Source: a candidate division WOR-3 bacterium
Lineage (GTDB): Bacteria > Hydrothermota > Tepidihabitantia > SM23-42 > JAOAFX01
Direction of reading: 5' to 3'
DNA length: 62,902 nt
Assembly: GCA_039802205.1 (NCBI GenBank)
Contig: JBDRWD010000010.1
Location: forward strand, 1 to 62,902
The notes beneath the pieces were generated by a model. That model did not search any database, was not told the origin of the DNA, and was given only the letters and a program-made list of their open reading frames with translations. Position 1 is the first letter of the stretch; each line of letters opens with the position of its first letter. Of the stretch, positions 1 to 8,968 are shown in pieces. Both the position numbers and the translations under genes were made by a program.

Positions 1-647
1 ATTTTAAAACAAATTGAAAAAGAATCAAGAGACAAATCCATTTTTATCACCCCCACCTTAATCCTCCCCCATCAAAGGGGGAGGAAAAAGTGAGGAGTAC
101 TCAGGAAAAATGCACCTAAGTCCTCGCCTTTTTTGTTCAAATTATTTTTAAACTCTTAATTGGGGATATTAATTGTAAGGGGCATAGAACTATCAGAAAC
201 CCCAAATTTTTTAAGCATTAACATAGGGGGCGCGAGACCTGATAAAATAATTAAAATACCGCTCCAAATTTGCTTTTTTATCTCATTTCCGGTTTTAGGC
301 AAAGACCTTGCCCGGTATTAAGGTTACCGGTTTTCCTCACAAGTTAATGGAATCTTATTAAAGCTAAATGGAAAATTTTATAAACTGCAATAAAACTCAG
401 CATTTATGGCGAGCCTTCTCCAATTTTTTTCAAATTATTTTTATGCCACTGGATTATTAGAGGTAGCCGCACCCTTCAGGGTGCGAGATACCCAGGGATT
501 TAAAAACATTTATCCGCAGGCTAAAGCCTTCCCCTACAAAAGTACCCAACGCTAATTATTGGTTACCCTTACAAATCTTGCCCATGATTTTTATCGTTCC
601 TTCATAAAGATATAGAAATATGGAGAGGACTCAGCATTTTATGGTCC
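1..647. other. Non-coding stretch with scattered palindromes
   Basis: I see no convincing gene here. The stretch holds a strong inverted repeat at 62-85 (TCCTCCCCC, 6-base loop, GGGGGAGGA), a short hairpin at 468-485 (CGCACCC, TTCA, GGGTGCG) and half of the palindromic element described at 516-538. The phrase ACTCAGCATTT followed by ATGG occurs twice, near 396 and 630. The T-rich stretch after 122 could be the end of a terminator for a gene to the left. Beyond that I see nothing. Confidence 0.5.
516..538 (-). repeat. Half copy of the palindromic (REPIN-like) repeat
   Basis: Read on the minus strand this starts TGTAGGGGAAGG and continues CTTTAGCCTGC. It is the same core (TGTAGGG, then a GCAAGGCT/AGCCTTGC-type hairpin) as the first half of the elements at 23767 and 39078. 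The second hairpin is missing. Confidence 0.6.
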
Positions 648-675
648 TTGACAATAACGCCAAATTGAATAAAAT
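648..675 (+). promoter_or_regulatory. Candidate sigma-70-type promoter for the receiver-PAS gene
   Basis: TTGACA at 648-653, a 16-base spacer and TAAAAT at 670-675. Transcription would start near 682, leaving a leader of about 100 bases before the ATG at 785. The leader contains an inverted repeat at 701-720 (GTCAGT, 8 bases, ACTGAC). The leader length and hairpin could allow control at RNA level, but I recognise no riboswitch class. Confidence 0.5.
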
Positions 676-784
676 TTAAATATCAAACTTATGGTTTTTT
701 CGTCAGTGTGATGTAACTGACAAGGGCGGTAGCCTATTCGCTTTTAAAATAGCTCGTTGAGGGGCATCAAAAAGGTGGTGAAAA

Positions 785-1894
785 ATGAAAGCAAAGATTT
801 TGGTTCTCAGTCAGGATAACGAGATCGTTAAGGAGATAAAAAATATTCTTGAAGGGATAGGGCATACAATAAAATCCGCCAATACAGCGGATGGGTGTCT
901 GAGTTTATGTAAATCCGAACATTTTGATGTTATATTTGTAGACACCCATATCCCCACGCTTCCTTTTCATCTTTTAATACCGGACCTTAAGAAAATCTGT
1001 CCGGAAAGCGAGATAATTCTCATTTCCGGGCACACCGTGCCCGAAGCCCTGGTAAAGTTAGAAGCCTATCAATTAAATAATTTCCTTATTTTACCTTTGA
1101 ATGCGGAAAGGCTGAAGTTGACATTAAATCGTGCTTTAAGACAGCTGGAATTATTGAAGGAAAACCGCCGACTCCTTCTAACTGTTACTGCAGCCAAGAA
1201 GGAATGGGAGGCAACTGTAGATGCGATTGAAGAACCGATTTTCGTTACCGATTTTGATTACAAGATTCTCCGGGCAAACCTTGCGACCTTCCAGATGTTA
1301 GGAAAAGGTGTCTATGAGGTGATTGGAAAGAAATGCTACGAACTTCTCCACTGTTCCAATGAACCGGTTCCGGATTGTCCGGGTAAGCGGGCGCGGGACA
1401 GCGGAGAACCGGTGACTGATACCCTTTCGTTTAAGGGGATCAAGAAACGGATGACTTGTAGTGTTTATCCTCAGGTCTTTGCGGATGGCGGAGGTTTGGT
1501 CCATTATCTCCATGAACCGATTACCACCACTGAACAAGAGGCTCAGGCTATGGCAAAGTATGAGCGGTTATTTGACGATGGGATAATCCCAATAATCGTA
1601 GTCAGTACCGAGGATTACAAAATCACCGATGCTAATCAAGCTGCCCTGCGTCTTCTTAAGTATGATCCGGAGAACCTTGTGGATATGGACTGGGAGAACA
1701 TCTTTGCCCAGGATGTGAGGGAGAACACGATCAAAGAGATTCTGAGTAAGATTTCCGGAGGCAGGACATCGGTTAGATCGAAACTTCTGGACATGAATTA
1801 CAAGGAGATCGAAGTTACGATATATGCCAATCAGGTTGAAGTGGGGAATTTCCGGTTTTTAGAGTTGTTTTTTGTTACCGGTGATAATTTGTAA
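785..1894 (+). CDS. Receiver-PAS-PAS signalling protein
   Basis: The N-terminal ~120 residues are a response-regulator receiver domain: D11 in the acidic pocket, phospho-acceptor D53 in VDTHIP, and S81 in ISGHT. The conserved lysine before the last-strand proline is replaced by L103 (ILPL), so phosphorylation behaviour may be atypical. Two PAS domains follow (about 139-245 and 262-365); the first has the cysteine-rich CYELLHCSNEP...DCP type of motif often seen in sensor PAS domains. There is no kinase, GGDEF, HD-GYP or DNA-binding output, so it probably acts by protein contact. AAGGTGG lies 7 bases before the ATG. It is the first gene before the exopolysaccharide cluster, and a role in controlling that cluster is inference only. 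Confidence 0.8.
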   Translation: MKAKILVLSQDNEIVKEIKNILEGIGHTIKSANTADGCLSLCKSEHFDVIFVDTHIPTLPFHLLIPDLKKICPESEIILISGHTVPEALVKLEAYQLNNFLILPLNAERLKLTLNRALRQLELLKENRRLLLTVTAAKKEWEATVDAIEEPIFVTDFDYKILRANLATFQMLGKGVYEVIGKKCYELLHCSNEPVPDCPGKRARDSGEPVTDTLSFKGIKKRMTCSVYPQVFADGGGLVHYLHEPITTTEQEAQAMAKYERLFDDGIIPIIVVSTEDYKITDANQAALRLLKYDPENLVDMDWENIFAQDVRENTIKEILSKISGGRTSVRSKLLDMNYKEIEVTIYANQVEVGNFRFLELFFVTGDNL

Positions 1895-1994
1895 ATGACT
1901 TTCCAGCGACCGGAAGAGTTGTCCCGATACAATGGGCAACTAATATGATTTTGCCCCAACTGAATCCCGGAAGTAAGAGGTAATCGAAGGTGAG

Positions 1995-2876
1995 ATGAAC
2001 GAGTTCCGAGAGGGAATCTGGCCGGAAAATTACAAATTTGCCTTGGGCTTAAGCCACGATGTGGACGAAACAAAGAAAACATATCAATACTTAACTCATT
2101 TTCTAAAAACCTTAAGAACCTATCATCTCCTTTCGCTCTTCCAGGTGCAGGAACCCTACTGGAATTTCGAGAAGATCATGGAACTGGAAGAAAAATATAA
2201 AGTCCGCTCGACATTTTTTTTCTTGCATGAGACAAAAAGATTCACCTTTAGACACGCCCGGGAGATCTTAGCCACGCTCAACAAGGCAAGTTTTCGGGAA
2301 GAAAAAGTGGCGGAGATGATTCAAGTTCTTGATAAAAAAAACTGGGAGATCGGTCTGCACGGTTCTTATAATTCCTACAAGGATAAGGAACTTATGAGAG
2401 AAGAAAAGAGACTCCTTGAAGAAATCGTGGGCCACCCGGTGCTTGGAGTCCGTCAGCACTATCTCAATCTCCAAATACCCCAGACCTGGCAGATTCAGAG
2501 GGAATTGGGATTCCATTACGATGCCAGTTACGGTTCAAATCGTGATATTGGGTTTCTGGATAATAAATATTTCCCCTTTCGGCCTTTTCAGGATGATTTT
2601 GTGGTAATCCCCTTGGTTTTGATGGATTATTGTCTATTCAGCAAATTTCGTTTTTTTAAGGAAAGACTCAAGCACTGTCGCGAATTGATCGAATTTATCC
2701 GCGAAAAAGGAGGGGTGATGGTGATCCTGTGGCACCTTCGGGTCTTTAATGAAGATGAGTTTCCCGGGGCAAAGAATATTTACGAGGAGATCATAAAAAT
2801 TGGTTTAGATCAGGGGGGTTGGGTGACATCACTTAACCAGATTGTAGAATGGTGGAGGGCACACGCCACGATATGA
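1995..2876 (+). CDS. Polysaccharide deacetylase family protein
   Basis: NodB/PuuE-type carbohydrate deacetylase fold, expected to remove acyl groups from a surface glycan. The metal/catalytic motif is LSHDVDE near residue 18. STFFF follows near residue 74, then EIGLHGSYN, where the first His of the usual HxxxH is kept and the second is Asn. WHLRVF near the end supplies the late His. The C-terminus ends in a VEWWR motif also found in the second deacetylase (15436). The start is chosen for the upstream GAAGGTGAG. The gene overlaps the next one by ATGA. It differs from the 15436 protein in length and sequence, so the two probably act on different residues or steps. Confidence 0.8.
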   Translation: MNEFREGIWPENYKFALGLSHDVDETKKTYQYLTHFLKTLRTYHLLSLFQVQEPYWNFEKIMELEEKYKVRSTFFFLHETKRFTFRHAREILATLNKASFREEKVAEMIQVLDKKNWEIGLHGSYNSYKDKELMREEKRLLEEIVGHPVLGVRQHYLNLQIPQTWQIQRELGFHYDASYGSNRDIGFLDNKYFPFRPFQDDFVVIPLVLMDYCLFSKFRFFKERLKHCRELIEFIREKGGVMVILWHLRVFNEDEFPGAKNIYEEIIKIGLDQGGWVTSLNQIVEWWRAHATI

Positions 2877-3619
2877 AACCAGAAACAACGGAAGAGATAA
2901 AGTTTGATAACGATTTCAGAAGGGCATCTTTTGAAGAGCGCCAGGCGCTCGATCGTGATTTTTATGATAAAAAATATTCAACCACCGATTATCAGCGGTT
3001 CCGGCATGTTGATCGAGCATTTATAAAAGGGATAATAGAAAGGTATAAAATACCGAAAGGAAAATTACTTTTAGATCTGGGGTGTGGCACAGGCTCGTAT
3101 AGTAATATATTTGCTGAAATGGGCTTCAATGTGGTGGGGCTCGATTACAGCAAAACCGGCGTTATGAAGGCGCAAAAACTTTACGGTTGTAGCGTTTCCT
3201 GGATCGTCGGTGATGCATTCAATATGCCTTTCCGTCCCGAAAAGAAATTCGATGTCATATTTTGCTGTGATTTCCCGCCCTATAATTTGATTGATACCAT
3301 TCCCGAGGCAATAGAAATTACAAAGAAAATCTTTGACTACCTGGATCCGGAGGGGACTTTCATTTTCGTATGGAGTAGCAGGCTTACCGGAAAGAGGGTG
3401 GGTGAAAGTGTGATAATTGAGTATACCTCTGCCCAGGTTAAAGAACTCTTCTCAAAATGTGGCACTATTGTGGGTGAAGTCTATACCACAAACAAACAGT
3501 TATTTCCAGTGTTGGGTAGGTATGCGATTAGCAAATTCATCACTCGGCTGACTTCCTTTCTCGTCCGACTCCACCGGAGGAATGTTCGGATAATATGCGG
3601 TGTTAAACTTAAAGTATGA
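2873..3619 (+). CDS. Class I SAM-dependent methyltransferase
   Basis: Rossmann-type methyltransferase with motif I LLDLGCGTGSY, motif II acidic GLDYS and a motif III-like VGDAFNMPF. The substrate is unknown; given its place, methylation of a sugar in the glycan or of a biosynthetic intermediate is plausible (inference). I use the ATG at 2873 because it makes an ATGA overlap with the deacetylase stop and has GGAGGG upstream. A longer in-frame ATG at 2849 has no ribosome site. The tail after residue ~200 is basic (LVRLHRRNVR), perhaps contacting lipid or a partner. Confidence 0.78.
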   Translation: MKPETTEEIKFDNDFRRASFEERQALDRDFYDKKYSTTDYQRFRHVDRAFIKGIIERYKIPKGKLLLDLGCGTGSYSNIFAEMGFNVVGLDYSKTGVMKAQKLYGCSVSWIVGDAFNMPFRPEKKFDVIFCCDFPPYNLIDTIPEAIEITKKIFDYLDPEGTFIFVWSSRLTGKRVGESVIIEYTSAQVKELFSKCGTIVGEVYTTNKQLFPVLGRYAISKFITRLTSFLVRLHRRNVRIICGVKLKV

Positions 3620-3783
3620 TTTTATAACTTTGTGACCCATGAGCTGGGGCGCCCGATTACAAAGAAAAATAAGTATCATTTATTCATCCGCGGTATCTGT
3701 TATCACGGATAATAGATAATATCCTCAATCCCCTGCTGACCCTGAAAAAATGGGATTAATGTCATCAGTGATCTAAAAGAGTT

Positions 3784-4461
3784 GAATGAAATAAAAATGA
3801 AGGCAAAAATCAGGACTTCCATTAAAGACCATATTGGAAACCATCTTTATTGAAGCAATTGCTCTGAACCCCAAATTAATGGTTGAACTCGGTGTTGAAA
3901 TCGGACAGTCGACATTTGTCTTTGAGCGGCTTGCCCAGTTGTGCAATGCAAAATTGATCAGCCTCGATATCAACGACTGCGCTAATCCCTGCAACTGGGC
4001 TGATTAAATTTTTGTTCAAGGGATGATATTGAATTTGCAAAGGAATTTAAGTCTTTTTGCAAAAACCGGAATATTGAACCAAAAATTGATATTCTCTTTA
4101 TTGACAAATATGGGCAACATATTTCGCAGAAAAGATGACAATATGGGAGTGGGCTGGGATAATAAAAGACATCTTATACCATACTATTGTGAGATATCTG
4201 CTTTTACCTTTTTGCACACATAAGATAAAAAATCTTGGAAGAAATATGCCTATAGAAAACTATATCAATTTTGCTTTCTCATGTTACAATGGATTAATAA
4301 GACCAATATTCTCAAAAGGCGGTATTATAGGATTCCATGATATAAAAGTTTATGATTCCCAAATGGGCTGCGAAGTTAAGAAATTTTGGAACGAAATTAA
4401 AAAACAATATACTTTCAAAGAAATTATTGATGAGGTAAATACTTGTGCGGAATTGGAATAA
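3784..4461 (+). pseudogene. Decayed SAM-dependent methyltransferase (CmcI/Methyltransf_24-like)
   Basis: Pieces of one methyltransferase are spread over two frames. Near 3880-4010: LMVELGVEIGQSTFVF, ending at an in-frame TAA. After a frameshift near 4020: DDIEFAKEFKSFC...IDILFID. Near 4318-4461: GGIIGFHDIKVYD followed by a helical tail. The order (ELG motif, LFID motif, GGIIGFHD motif) is that of small class I methyltransferases in polysaccharide loci. The middle part is scrambled, with at least one stop and one frameshift. No intact start was found. The spacer 3620-3783 shows no gene. Confidence 0.7.
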
Positions 4462-4556
4462 TTTATCTATAGCGCATTTTAATAGTTTTTTCTGTAATTC
4501 CTATAAAAAGCAGGGCATAAAAGAGTAAAAAGCAAACCAATGTTATTTAAGTAAAT

Positions 4557-5867
4557 ATGGCTACATTTACAACATTAAACAAAGGAATTAATTATCTGAA
4601 TGTGGCGATATCTTCAGCAGCAGTTAAAACTATAATAAAAAATCTCATATTTCTTATGTTAGTCCAAATTGCTAACTATATTTTTCCATTGATTACACTT
4701 CCTTATTTGGTACGTATCCTCGGTCCTGAAAAATATGGCCTTGTTGCCTTTGCACAATCATTCATTGGATATTTCATTTTAATTACCAATTATGGTTTCG
4801 ATCTCTCGGCGACAAGAGAAATTTCAATTTATCGCGGACAGAAAGAAAAATTATCTGAAATTTTTAGTTCAGTTATGTATGCAAAAGTACTATTGTTGTC
4901 ACTTTGTTTTTTTATTTTTTTCTTTTTTTTACAGGTAGATAAATTTAAAAAGGATTCTTTAGTATATGTTTTAACCTTCGGAATTATTGTGGGGCAAACC
5001 CTTTTTCCATTGTGGTTATTTTTAGGTTTAGAAAAAATGGGATATATCACAATTCTTACAATTTTGGAAAGAGCTGTATTTACTATCTGTATATTTATTT
5101 TTATTAGAAATACAAACGATTATATCTATGTCCCATTGTTTAACACAATGGGTTATCTGACCTCAGGTATTTTGGGCCTGCTTCTTGCACTTTTTAAATT
5201 TGGTGTTACCTTCAGAACACCTAAACTCCAGGAGATATTTTCGCAAATTAAACACGGTTGGCACAGCTTTATTTCTGCTACCAATGTAAGTCTGTATTCT
5301 ACAACCAACATGTTTATTCTCGGGCTGTTTTGGAATAATGTTGTCGTGGGATATTACGCGGCAGCTGAAAAATTGATATATGCTATACAGAGATTACTCG
5401 TGCCGTTATCCCAAGCGGTATATCCATATGTCAGCAAAGCGGCCCACGAAAAAAAAGAGAAAGCACTATCGTTTATAAGTCGCATCCTTTACATTAATAT
5501 TGCAATAGGCATATTTCTCGCTATTATTATCCTTTTGGGTGCGAGGGTAATAATAAAAATTATTCTTGGTCCAATGTATCAAGAATCAGTTTATGTTATG
5601 CAAATATTCGCATTTTTACCACTGGCTGGAGCGGTCACTAATGTGTTGGGATTTCAAACTATGCTACCTTTAAAAATGGACAGCGAACTTGCTAAAGCTT
5701 TAATAATTGTGGCTCTAATTAACGTGATGTTAGCATTTATCCTGATACCATTTTTTGCTCATCTCGGGGCCGCTATTGCATTTTTGTGTACAATGTGTTC
5801 TGCCTGCTTAATTCTGTTTTTAATATTAAAAAGAGCAAATGTAAATCTTCTGTGTCCAGAGAAATAA
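4557..5867 (+). CDS. Wzx-type polysaccharide flippase
   Basis: Membrane protein of the MATE/PST (Polysacc_synt) family with about 12 hydrophobic segments. The N-terminal signature IFPLITLPYLVRILGPEKYG is typical of Wzx/RfbX flippases, which move undecaprenyl-linked repeat units across the inner membrane. The length of 436 residues is normal. No Shine-Dalgarno is evident before the ATG, so a later start is possible. It stands intact between two decayed genes (3784-4461 and 5890-6906), and its AT-rich composition is similar to those remnants. The block may therefore be an older or transferred part of the locus from which only the flippase is still needed. Confidence 0.9.
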   Translation: MATFTTLNKGINYLNVAISSAAVKTIIKNLIFLMLVQIANYIFPLITLPYLVRILGPEKYGLVAFAQSFIGYFILITNYGFDLSATREISIYRGQKEKLSEIFSSVMYAKVLLLSLCFFIFFFFLQVDKFKKDSLVYVLTFGIIVGQTLFPLWLFLGLEKMGYITILTILERAVFTICIFIFIRNTNDYIYVPLFNTMGYLTSGILGLLLALFKFGVTFRTPKLQEIFSQIKHGWHSFISATNVSLYSTTNMFILGLFWNNVVVGYYAAAEKLIYAIQRLLVPLSQAVYPYVSKAAHEKKEKALSFISRILYINIAIGIFLAIIILLGARVIIKIILGPMYQESVYVMQIFAFLPLAGAVTNVLGFQTMLPLKMDSELAKALIIVALINVMLAFILIPFFAHLGAAIAFLCTMCSACLILFLILKRANVNLLCPEK

Positions 5868-5889
5868 AAATGATGCATTTATTCACAAA

Positions 5890-6906
5890 TTGAAGGTGAT
5901 GTACAGAGTTTTAATAGTTATCGTTACATATGATCCACGCTCGCTTTATGTAAAACGTTTAGTTAAATCATTATTTCAAATGTCAGTGAAGAAGATTATC
6001 ATGGTCGTCAAAAGAAGTCCGTTTGGTTATAAAGAAGATATTGAACAGATAACTGCAGAAAAAGAGAGAGTGTGAATAATTATCAATTCCCAAAACCCTG
6101 GTTCAACGATCGGGTTTGGTATTGGCATAAAAGAAGCACTCCCGGATCCGGATTGCGATTTTATCTGGTTAATGGATGATGATACTCTGCCTGAGGATGA
6201 TACGCTCTCTAACTTGCTGGAAAAATAGCAAAAACTCAGCACTGATTACCGGAGAGACAATTTTGCCCTGGTCTGTTTTCTTCCTGACCAGCAACCTGAG
6301 ATAGCACGCGGTCTATTCTCCTATGACTACTATTCAAGGCACGCTTGTTTTTTTTAGTTTCCATATCCTTAATATGCCTTCAAGGTTAATAAGATCGATT
6401 TTACCCTTAAGTTTTAAAGCTGCAGAATAGCCCGAATTTATCAGCGCCACCTATGCGCCCTACAGTAGTGGATTCTTCGCCCACCGGTCGGTTTATGAAA
6501 AGATCTGCTTACCCAATTCAGATTTTGTTCCTTATCAGGATGACCTCGAACATACCCTCCGTCTCATCCGCTTGGGGGGTCATATTTTTTGTGTCCATCA
6601 GCCCGAATCAATTCTCGGGAGATCGCGTGGGATAAATTGAGGCACTTTTCCTTCGGGATTCTTCCCTGGCTAGACTCAAAGGAGGAATTCAGGGGATATT
6701 ACGGAGCGTGCAACACTTCCTACTTCGAAAAAAGTTATTATAATCAGAAAAGGATATCGACTTATCAATCGAACCATCTATCTGACACTCCTTTTTTCCT
6801 GAATGCCTTTATGAAAAGATATGAGCGCTTCAAATTAATCATCAGAGCAATTAAAGATGGAGAGTCAGGAAAACTTGGGTATAATGAATTATTTCTTCTT
6901 CCATGA
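5890..6906 (+). pseudogene. Decayed family 2 glycosyltransferase (rhamnosyltransferase-like)
   Basis: The first 61 codons (LIVIVTYDP start) read to an in-frame TGA at 6073-6075. The same frame continues with NPGSTIGFGIGIKEAL and the metal-binding DFIWLMDDDTLPE. Further frameshifted pieces read YSSGFFAHRSVYEK, DFVPYQDDLEHTLRLIRL and, from about 6614, a last ~95-codon segment to the stop at 6906. These are in the order expected for a GT-A, WcaA/RfbF-like enzyme. At least two stops and several frameshifts make it non-functional. Its stop overlaps the start of the intact glycosyltransferase at 6903. Confidence 0.75.
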
Positions 6907-7805
6907 ATTCATTTGTCCACCGGAAGTATATCCTCATTACGCCGTTGAAAAATGAAATAAAGTTTCTGCCAGAGGTTCTTAATTGTGTGATAAACCAGAC
7001 GATTCCCCCGGCGCTTTGGATATTCGTTGATGATGGCAGCACCGATGGTTCATACGAGTTCCTTGAAGAATGGACAAAAAAAGTTCCCTGGCTCAGGGTG
7101 ATAAGGCTTGAAGGAAAGAAAAAACGGGAGATCGGCTTCCATTATTCAGAAGTGGTGGCTAAAGGATTCGAATATTTTAAAAAAATATGGAATGAGTCAT
7201 TCGAGTACATTGGCATCCTTGATGCGGATATCGTTCTTCCTCATGATTACTTTGAAAGACTAATTGAGAAATTTGAAATTGATAAAACATTAGGTATTGC
7301 CAGCGGGATCGTGGTGTGTCAAGTAGGTGATAAAAGGATCTGGGAGAAGGAGCCCCCGGAATGGCCCTGTGGTGCTGCACGGCTCTGGACGAAAGAGTGT
7401 TTTGAAAAGACCGGCTGGAAATTGACGCGGGCACCGGATAGTGTTTCGACCGCCCGGGCAATGAGCCTGGGTTATAAAACCCGTAACTTTCCGGATTTAA
7501 TAATCACCCACCTTCGTCCTACCTGGAGCGGAAGCGGTTTCTGGTATGGATTTATCGATATCGGTAAAAGCCGGTATTACTTAGGATACGATCCGATCTT
7601 TATTCTTTTTGCCTCATTGAAGTATACATTTGATTATCCCCATATCGGAACCATCCCATTTTTGTTCGGGTATTTTAGCGATTTTATAAAATATAAGAAA
7701 CGGATTGAAGACAAAACGGTCGTTGACTTCTTTAAAAAACGCCTGACCAGCAAGTTGAATGCCTGGTTGAGAAGAAAACTCAATAGAAAGGAATGGAGAA
7801 TTTGA
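6903..7805 (+). CDS. Family 2 glycosyltransferase
   Basis: GT-A fold enzyme: the opening strand YILITPLKNE, the nucleotide-binding FVDDGSTDGSYEF at about 40-52, and the metal motif ILDADIVLP near residue 107. A conserved EWPCGAARLW acceptor-side motif follows. It probably adds one sugar to the lipid-linked repeat unit at the cytoplasmic face. It has no membrane helices except a possible hydrophobic stretch near 235-260. The ATG overlaps the stop of the preceding pseudogene (ATGA), and the gene overlaps the next by 13 bases, so translation is coupled. Sugar donor and linkage cannot be told from sequence. Confidence 0.85.
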   Translation: MNSFVHRKYILITPLKNEIKFLPEVLNCVINQTIPPALWIFVDDGSTDGSYEFLEEWTKKVPWLRVIRLEGKKKREIGFHYSEVVAKGFEYFKKIWNESFEYIGILDADIVLPHDYFERLIEKFEIDKTLGIASGIVVCQVGDKRIWEKEPPEWPCGAARLWTKECFEKTGWKLTRAPDSVSTARAMSLGYKTRNFPDLIITHLRPTWSGSGFWYGFIDIGKSRYYLGYDPIFILFASLKYTFDYPHIGTIPFLFGYFSDFIKYKKRIEDKTVVDFFKKRLTSKLNAWLRRKLNRKEWRI

Positions 7806-8968
7806 ATATTGTCTTTGCGGCGGATTACATCGCTCCGAGTCCGGGTGCATTCATCCGGAGCCTTGAATTACTATCGGATGCCATAAAAAAGAACGGCGGA
7901 AGGGTAGCTTATTTATTCAGCGTGGAGCGCGATTATCTGAAACGACTAAAAAAGTACGGAAATGTATATCTCTGTGATAAAACTGCCAATAAGTTGTTCA
8001 GCATCTCCTCGCTTATAAATATGGCACATGCCCTGAGGGAAATCAGGGGACAGGTGGTCCATATTCAGTTTTTGGGGCTGGCATATCTTTTATCGGCGGT
8101 GATACTTAAATTTTTTTACCATCATAAAATTATAGTCCATTATCGTAATCCGCCGGTTAGTCTATTAAAAGGATCGAAGCTCCGCCATCGGTTCAGTCCC
8201 TTATTTTATCATCTCCTAAATCTTTTCTTTATCGACGCAAATGTGGTCATCAGCGAATCCATAAAAAAAATGCTCGTGGAAAGAAATTTTGCCCGGCCAC
8301 ACAAAATCGCGGTGATATATAATGGCATCGATCCGGAGGTGATAAAAAATGACTCCGTAAAAGCAGAAAGGATCCTGGAAGAAAAATTAGGGATAGAACT
8401 ATCCGGTCGCTTTGTGGTGGGTATGATAGCAAATTTTTCACCCCAGAAAGACCATGCGACCGTCATCAATGCTGCATCAATCCTCACTAAGAAGTTCCCT
8501 GATATTTTTTTCATCTTTGTCGGTTCGGAAAAGATTGTCGAGGGCAAAGGATATATGGAGAAGGCAAAATCTTATGTCGCCGACAAGAATTTAAAGAATT
8601 ATATTTATTTTGCGGGTGAAATGAATAATGTTTATGAAATAATCCCGCGCTTTGATATTGGACTTTTGATTTCAAATTTTGAGGGATTCGGTAATGCCCT
8701 GATCGAATATGCCCTCGCTGGCAAGCCGGCCATAGGTACCGCCGTCGGGGGGATAAAGGAGATCATCATCGACGGTGAGAATGGTTTTTTAATTCCGCCC
8801 GGTGATCATCAGAAACTTGCCGAGAAGATCGAACTGTTTATAACCAATGCCCGATTGAAAGAGGAAATGGGTCTTACCGCCCGGAAGATAGCGCTGGAGA
8901 GATTCTCTCTCGATACCTGGGTTAAAAATATCCTCTCCCTTTATGCACGGGTTTTAAACACTGAGTGA
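7793..8968 (+). CDS. Family 4 glycosyltransferase, copy 1 of a tandem pair
   Basis: GT-B fold, GT4. The N-terminal motif is NIVFAADYIAPSPGAFI, and the C-terminal donor site includes EGFGNALIEYALAGKPAIG and GENGFLIPPGD. It belongs to the PimA/WbpH-like retaining transferases. The next gene is a clear paralog across the whole length (shared AADYIAPSPGAFI, VYLCxKTANxxFS, VHIQFxGLAYLL). Start uncertain: ATG 7793 is annotated, but TTG 7802 aligns exactly with the GTG start of the paralog and has GGAG just upstream. Confidence 0.87.
   Translation: MENLNIVFAADYIAPSPGAFIRSLELLSDAIKKNGGRVAYLFSVERDYLKRLKKYGNVYLCDKTANKLFSISSLINMAHALREIRGQVVHIQFLGLAYLLSAVILKFFYHHKIIVHYRNPPVSLLKGSKLRHRFSPLFYHLLNLFFIDANVVISESIKKMLVERNFARPHKIAVIYNGIDPEVIKNDSVKAERILEEKLGIELSGRFVVGMIANFSPQKDHATVINAASILTKKFPDIFFIFVGSEKIVEGKGYMEKAKSYVADKNLKNYIYFAGEMNNVYEIIPRFDIGLLISNFEGFGNALIEYALAGKPAIGTAVGGIKEIIIDGENGFLIPPGDHQKLAEKIELFITNARLKEEMGLTARKIALERFSLDTWVKNILSLYARVLNTE

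Noticed and set aside
682-784. Known riboswitch (c-di-GMP, preQ1, SAM) in the leader of the receiver-PAS gene
   Set aside because: No conserved core motif of those classes could be matched.
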